NCBI RefSeq assembly: GCF_014196495.1
Contig: NZ_JACIDT010000018.1
Coordinates: forward strand, 1-64,000
Length of the DNA stretch: 64,000 bases
Direction of reading: 5' to 3'
Source of the DNA: Sphingobium jiangsuense
GTDB taxonomy: Bacteria > Pseudomonadota > Alphaproteobacteria > Sphingomonadales > Sphingomonadaceae
This document shows, piece by piece, positions 60,291-64,000 of the stretch; the stretch's first letter is position 1; the number at the start of each line of letters is the position of its first letter. The position numbers and the translations under genes are program-made. Under the pieces are notes generated by a model. That model saw only the letters and a list, made by a program, of their open reading frames with translations. It did no database searches and was not told the origin of the DNA.

Positions 60291-60995
60291 TCACGCGGCC
60301 TTTTGCACTATCCACTCGTACAGCAGATGGGCGTCCGGCTCATATTCCGATCCGATCGAGATGCGAACGAACTTGCCATCGCACGCGAAAGCCGACGCCC
60401 GCGGGAAACCGAGATAGGATTTGCCTTCGAGGATCAGATCGCCCGAGCGCACCTTGGTGATCGTCCGCGTGGTCCCAATTGCGCGATGCCCTGCCGGCGC
60501 ATCGACCAGTTTGAGGGCGTCGCCCGCTTTTACGCGCTTCTTGAAGGCGGCCAGCGATACGATCGCGTCGACCGGATTCTTCAGTCCGTTGCGTTTCGCG
60601 AGCGCCGACCAATAAACCTGTCCAATGCGCGCTTCGCAGTAGAAGGAGCAGGACCAGAAGTCCTGTAGAGGGTTGGTGCGGGTAGTTCCGAACCGCTCCA
60701 TCTGGTCGCGGATCGCGACCTGCGCGGCCTCCTGAGCGTCACGCCCGGTCAGATCCTCGGGCCAGTCGAGGATCTCAGCGGTGATCTTGCGTCCTCCCGC
60801 GAATTTCTGGGTCTGGATCGCAAAGGACGCGTTCGGAAAGCACCGCGCCAGATGCGGTTCGATGCGGCCAGCGAGGGTCGCAAGATTATCACTGGGACGA
60901 TAGAGATCGCCCTGATAATGGAAGTTGCCTCGATCGTCATATGGGGTCTGGCTATAGAGGCGCGCGGGCGCGCCCGACGAAGTGGTGTCGGTCAT
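60291..60995 (-). CDS. Plasmid backbone protein, unknown
   Basis: The 234-residue protein has a mixed alpha/beta N-terminal part (about 1-110: YRPSDNLATLAGRIEPHLAR, FAGGRKITAEILDWPEDLTG) resembling the phage/plasmid LPD-type domains in pattern only. The C-terminal half is basic (LKLVDAPAGHRAIGTTRTIT). It is three bases before the 100-residue gene; operon likely. Confidence 0.5.
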   Translation of the reverse strand: MTDTTSSGAPARLYSQTPYDDRGNFHYQGDLYRPSDNLATLAGRIEPHLARCFPNASFAIQTQKFAGGRKITAEILDWPEDLTGRDAQEAAQVAIRDQMERFGTTRTNPLQDFWSCSFYCEARIGQVYWSALAKRNGLKNPVDAIVSLAAFKKRVKAGDALKLVDAPAGHRAIGTTRTITKVRSGDLILEGKSYLGFPRASAFACDGKFVRISIGSEYEPDAHLLYEWIVQKAA

Positions 60996-61326
60996 TACAT
61001 ATTTCCTCGGATGATTGGTTTTCCGCCGTTCGCGGGCGGAGAATGTCAGGCGCCCGGAAGAGACGCCTCGATTTCGTTGGTGAGAGGCTCTTCACTCAAT
61101 GCAGCTTCATTTGCTTGAGCAGGTGAAGGAGAAAGAGCCCCTCAACGAAGCTGTCCGCCATAAATTTTCTCGATGAGACAGTTGCGCGGCCCAATCGCCA
61201 CGCCATCCATGAGTTTCTTTCTCCCTCCCTTTGACTTGCACGCCGAATGACGGCACGTATCTGTTTACGCTTGCGCAATCACGCATGGGTCAAGACCAGT
61301 CTATCCAAACAAAAGAAGGAACCTGC
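60996..61326. other. Intergenic region before the mucR-like gene
   Basis: About 330 bases between divergent genes. Promoters for both are expected here. On the minus strand a short frame from 61210 (MDGVAIGPRNCLIEKIYGGQ) is cut by a TGA after 22 codons and then stays open to about 61046. Confidence 0.4.
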
Positions 61327-62253
61327 ATGGCCGAGGCCGAACAGTCGGACGTGATGTCTCTGACCGTGGCGCTGCTCAGCGCCTATTTTGCGAACAACAC
61401 CGTGCCGAGCAGCGAACTGCCCGCGCTGGTCGAGGGAACTCGAAAAGCCTTGTTGGGCGATGCACCAGTGGTGTCGCCAGCCCCTGAAGAGACAGTGTCC
61501 GCGCCGGTGTCAGTTGAACCAGCGGCTGTGCCGCCGACACCAGCCCCCGAGTTCAAGCCAGCGGTGACGGTAGATGCAAGCCTTGCGTCGCCCGATCAGA
61601 TACTGAGCCTGATCGACGGCAAGCCTTATAAGTCCCTGAAACGCCATCTCTCGACTCACGGCCTGACGCCCGCAGAATATCGCGCGCGCTATGATCTGCC
61701 CGCGGACTATCCCATGGTCGCACCCGGTTATTCCGCCGCGCGCCGGGAGGCCGCCCTGAAACTTGGTCTTGGCGGCAAGCGGAAGGACGTCGCCGCTAAT
61801 CCGGCGCTAGCCGAGGCGGGCAGCGAAGCCCCGGCAGCCGAAGTGGCGCCTGCGGAAGTGGTCGCGGAAGTGCCCGCGCCGGTGCGCAAGGCTCGAGTGA
61901 ATGCCTCTGCCCCGGCAACTAAGGCGAAGCCCAATGCCGTAGCCGGGAAGGGCAAGCCCAGCGCTGTCGCCGAGACCGTTGCGGCGCCGGCAGGCGAGCC
62001 GGCCCCAACGCCCGAAGCGACTGCCAGCGAAGCTGCGCAAGTGAAGGCGACGCCCGCTCGCGGGCCGCGCGCGAAGGCAGCCCCTGCAAAGGCCTCGCCA
62101 AAAACGTCGAACGCCAAGGCCGCCATCGGCAAAGGGAAACCGGCAGCGGCTGTCGAGCCTGCAAAGCCAAAGCGCAGCCGTGCGACGAAAGCTGACACCC
62201 CGCCGACAGCACCGGTCGAAATCGCTCCTGCTGAAACGGCCTCGGCAGAATAA
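61327..62253 (+). CDS. MucR/Ros-like regulator with long basic tail
   Basis: From ATG 61327 (AAGGAA upstream) the protein has 308 residues. The central domain (about residues 92-145) has the MucR/Ros pattern: SLIDGKPYKSLKRHLSTHGL, TPAEYRARYDLPADYPMVAP. The zinc-binding Cys of classical Ros (LEDGK preceded by Cys) is missing here (ILSLIDG), as in some zinc-free members. The last 165 residues are Ala/Pro/Lys-rich, like histone H1 tails. MucR proteins act as H-NS-like silencers in alphaproteobacteria. Confidence 0.82.
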   Translation: MAEAEQSDVMSLTVALLSAYFANNTVPSSELPALVEGTRKALLGDAPVVSPAPEETVSAPVSVEPAAVPPTPAPEFKPAVTVDASLASPDQILSLIDGKPYKSLKRHLSTHGLTPAEYRARYDLPADYPMVAPGYSAARREAALKLGLGGKRKDVAANPALAEAGSEAPAAEVAPAEVVAEVPAPVRKARVNASAPATKAKPNAVAGKGKPSAVAETVAAPAGEPAPTPEATASEAAQVKATPARGPRAKAAPAKASPKTSNAKAAIGKGKPAAAVEPAKPKRSRATKADTPPTAPVEIAPAETASAE

Positions 62254-62320
62254 TGCTATGGTCCGAGCGCGGTGACGCAACCGGACCATCACCGTTCACA
62301 GGGGTGGCGAGCCACCTGCT

Positions 62321-63091
62321 TTAGCACAGGGAAACGACCTTCATAGGTAGCGGGATCGGAACGCTGTACCCGGTGGCAAGATTCACGAAGGCGCCGGCGT
62401 GGCCAATCGACCCGCGTCCGAGCAGATCGAACAGGAGCGCCAGCGCGTGGCTCGCAAGCACCCGGTTGACGAAGAGCGACTGGCGCTCGAGCGCCTCGGC
62501 GACCGAACAGGAGGGCGCATCGTCTTCGGCCAGGCCCTCGTCGGCGAGTTCGGGAAAAGCCTCGAGCACCGTTGGAAGGCGATTATCGTCGCGGCCGGTT
62601 CCACGGCCCGGGCATCCGATCAGATATTGGCCGTCGCTGGCGCGGTTGCCGAGGTCCAACCAATAGATGGGCGGGTTCCGCGCATCCTGCAGCGCCGCGC
62701 CCAGCGCGCGGCGGGCCGAGGCCGTGTCGACGCAGCTGATGAGCACATGGCTGTTGTCGACGCCGATCGCTCCGGGTGCGCGGCCGTGGACCGCCTTCCA
62801 GGCCAGACCATGGGCAAGGTTGATCCGTTCGGTCAGCGTCCTCGCCTTCGAATTGCCGAGATCGCAGCGGTAGAAGGGCTGGCGGCCGAGATTCGCCTCG
62901 GTGACGATGTCTTCGTCGACCACGGTGACCTCGAGCGAGCGTGAGGAAATTGCGCGCAATGCGGTATCGAGCGAGGCGAGCCCCATCAGCATTTGCGCTC
63001 CGTTTCCACCGCATCCCACGAGCAGGATTCGGACAGCGCTGTTGTCGAAGGCGGCGGGAAGATAGTGGCGCTTGGGGCTCTCAGGCTGCAT
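62321..63091 (-). CDS. PRTRC system ThiF-family protein (E1-like)
   Basis: From ATG 63091 the protein has 256 residues. The nucleotide-binding loop ILLVGCGGNGAQMLMGLASL, VTVVDEDIVTEANLGRQPFY (Asp and Arg of the adenylation site) and SCVDTASARRALGAAL are typical of E1/ThiF enzymes. PRTRC clusters (ParB, JAB, E1, Ub-like) occur on plasmids of proteobacteria. It would adenylate a small protein or peptide. A catalytic Cys is not clear. Confidence 0.85.
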   Translation of the reverse strand: MQPESPKRHYLPAAFDNSAVRILLVGCGGNGAQMLMGLASLDTALRAISSRSLEVTVVDEDIVTEANLGRQPFYRCDLGNSKARTLTERINLAHGLAWKAVHGRAPGAIGVDNSHVLISCVDTASARRALGAALQDARNPPIYWLDLGNRASDGQYLIGCPGRGTGRDDNRLPTVLEAFPELADEGLAEDDAPSCSVAEALERQSLFVNRVLASHALALLFDLLGRGSIGHAGAFVNLATGYSVPIPLPMKVVSLC

Positions 63092-63735
63092 GGATTGTCT
63101 CCGGAAAATGGACTGCGCGGTACGGCCAGGAACATGCCGCCCGCGCAGAGCCGCGCTGCCATGACCGGGCCAGCGGGATCGTGGAGCCGGCCGATGACGA
63201 GCGAAATTTTCGTAGCGTGGGCGTCGTCCGCATCGTCGGTCGCGCTGAAATAGGCGGGCCCCCGCCCGTGGCTGTGGATGTCGCAGACCATGTGCCAGCC
63301 CGGCTCGCAGACCGGGGGGCGATAGACGAGGCGTGTCGGCGTGGCGTCGTCGATTGCCGGAAAATCGACCGCGAACGTGTTGGTCGTCTCGTTCCAGAGG
63401 ATGAAGGCCGCAGCCTCGTTGGGCAGAGCCGCCCGGAAGTGATCGAGGATCGCAGCCAGATGCTCGCCAGGGATCAGTCCGCAGCGCAGGTCGGCCTTGG
63501 GTGACCCGATGCTGCCATAAGGAAGATAGGCGGCGATCGGCGGCGTCACCGGCGCATCGAGAGCAAGCCATGGCCGGCGCAGGATGAGCATTACGCCATC
63601 CTTGCCCACCGCAAGGCCGTGGCCGGCACGGCTGCCGCGAAGCGCGTCGAGTGCCGGCGAGCCACCGCTCGATGGCACCGGATAGCAGGGCACGACAGCG
63701 AGCAGTGCCGCCGCGGTCGGATCTTCGGCGATCAT
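62986..63735 (-). CDS. PRTRC system protein A (JAMM peptidase-like)
   Basis: From ATG 63735 the protein has up to 249 residues. It has a perfect JAMM motif, IHSHGRGPAYFSATDDAD (H-x-H-x7-S-x2-D), near residue 150, so it should be a zinc isopeptidase. The frame overlaps the ThiF gene by 106 bases; the end after RSPFSGDNPCSL may be shorter in related proteins. It is the natural counterpart of the E1-like gene. Confidence 0.85.
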   Translation of the reverse strand: MIAEDPTAAALLAVVPCYPVPSSGGSPALDALRGSRAGHGLAVGKDGVMLILRRPWLALDAPVTPPIAAYLPYGSIGSPKADLRCGLIPGEHLAAILDHFRAALPNEAAAFILWNETTNTFAVDFPAIDDATPTRLVYRPPVCEPGWHMVCDIHSHGRGPAYFSATDDADDAHATKISLVIGRLHDPAGPVMAARLCAGGMFLAVPRSPFSGDNPCSLRAPSATIFPPPSTTALSESCSWDAVETERKC

Positions 63736-63737
63736 GA

Positions 63738-64000
63738 TCATCTCCCTGCCGCTGCGGCAACGAGCATACCGACCGTGACCGCATCAGCGGCGGGACGGAC
63801 TTGCCGCTGGCCGGCGGCAGGATGGAAGGATCGGAGCCGCTTCACCGGAAAACGACGCGCGCCGCGCGCGGCAAGATCGTCCCAGAGCCTGACCAGGCCG
63901 CCCTTCCCCGTGACCGTCCGCTCCTGGCCGGGGTTGGGGTGAGTTGACCAGCTGTCGAACACCGCGCGCTCGAATTCCGAGATGGCGGCAACGCCCAGTG
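63738..64000 (-). CDS. PRTRC system protein B, C-terminal part (continues past right edge)
   Basis: The visible 87 residues contain FDSWSTHPNPGQERTVTGKG and GLVRLWDDLAARGARRFPVK, the end of PRTRC protein B. The stop codon lies beside the protein A start. The rest of the PRTRC cluster (ParB, C, E, F) would lie beyond the right edge. Confidence 0.72.
   Translation of the reverse strand, partial: LGVAAISEFERAVFDSWSTHPNPGQERTVTGKGGLVRLWDDLAARGARRFPVKRLRSFHPAAGQRQVRPAADAVTVGMLVAAAAGR

Noticed and set aside
62321..63784. ThiF protein of 487 residues
   Set aside because: The N-terminal 230 residues are the shadow of the JAMM gene in another frame; the ThiF homology starts at ATG 63091.
1..64000. 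CRISPR arrays, rRNA or tRNA genes
   Set aside because: No regularly spaced direct repeats and no tRNA or rRNA signature were seen in any gap.

Overview
The window is high-GC DNA that looks like part of a large conjugative plasmid (or plasmid-like integrative element) of an alphaproteobacterium, most likely a sphingomonad. The basis is the combination of F-type transfer genes with a MobF relaxase, DUF736-type plasmid genes, a PRTRC cluster, a Ros/MucR-family protein and an alphaproteobacterial pyruvate dehydrogenase operon with a lipoyl domain on E1-beta. This assignment is inference from gene content; no rRNA or tRNA is present to confirm it.

Layout. 1-95 is the end of an IS6100-like element that cuts traU. 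96-8352 is the distal part of an F-type mating-pair operon on the plus strand: 'traU, trbC, traN, traF, traH, traG. 8.3-19.2 kb is an accessory block: AAA ATPase with a leaderless-looking promoter, SoxR-like regulator, broken nuclease, HU, PIN protein, an antitoxin/degenerate-PIN/patatin operon, an AbiEii-type toxin with neighbours, a membrane protein, a tyrosine integrase and a dif-like 29-bp palindrome. 19.3-25.4 kb is a complete pyruvate dehydrogenase operon (pdhA-pdhB-pdhC-lpd, minus strand) with a divergent LysR regulator. 25.5-32.5 kb returns to transfer functions on the minus strand: RHH-like protein, TraD coupling protein, TraI/TraA relaxase-helicase, and small associated genes, with a candidate oriT upstream at about 32.65 kb. 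34.2-39.3 kb is a four-gene tyrosine recombinase module (intA, tfp-like, intB, auxiliary protein) resembling strand-biased circularizing integrative elements, sitting among small plasmid genes. 39.7-45.5 kb holds plasmid backbone genes of mostly unknown function (DUF2493 protein, SSB) separated by unusually long non-coding gaps with a recurrent palindrome family. 46-50 kb carries metabolic cargo (PhnA-like, GTP-PEP carboxykinase, XRE regulator plus SulP transporter). 50-61 kb is a dense minus-strand run of small conserved plasmid genes (two DUF736 copies in a 591-bp direct repeat, DUF7673, DUF6915, DUF6878, VapBC, GHKL ATPase). 61.3-64 kb has a MucR-like protein with a histone-H1-like tail and the end of a PRTRC operon (ThiF, JAMM protein A, partial B).

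How it fits together: the transfer genes, coupling protein and relaxase make a mating apparatus, although traU is broken in this copy unless another copy exists. The toxin-antitoxin pairs, PRTRC and HU/SSB/MucR genes look like maintenance and establishment functions. The pyruvate-node enzymes (PDH and PEPCK) and the SulP transporter are cargo. The candidates most likely to be new biology are the antitoxin/degenerate-PIN/patatin operon, the intergenic palindrome family and the TΨC-arm-like hairpins. All family names are from recognition by eye; no searches were run.
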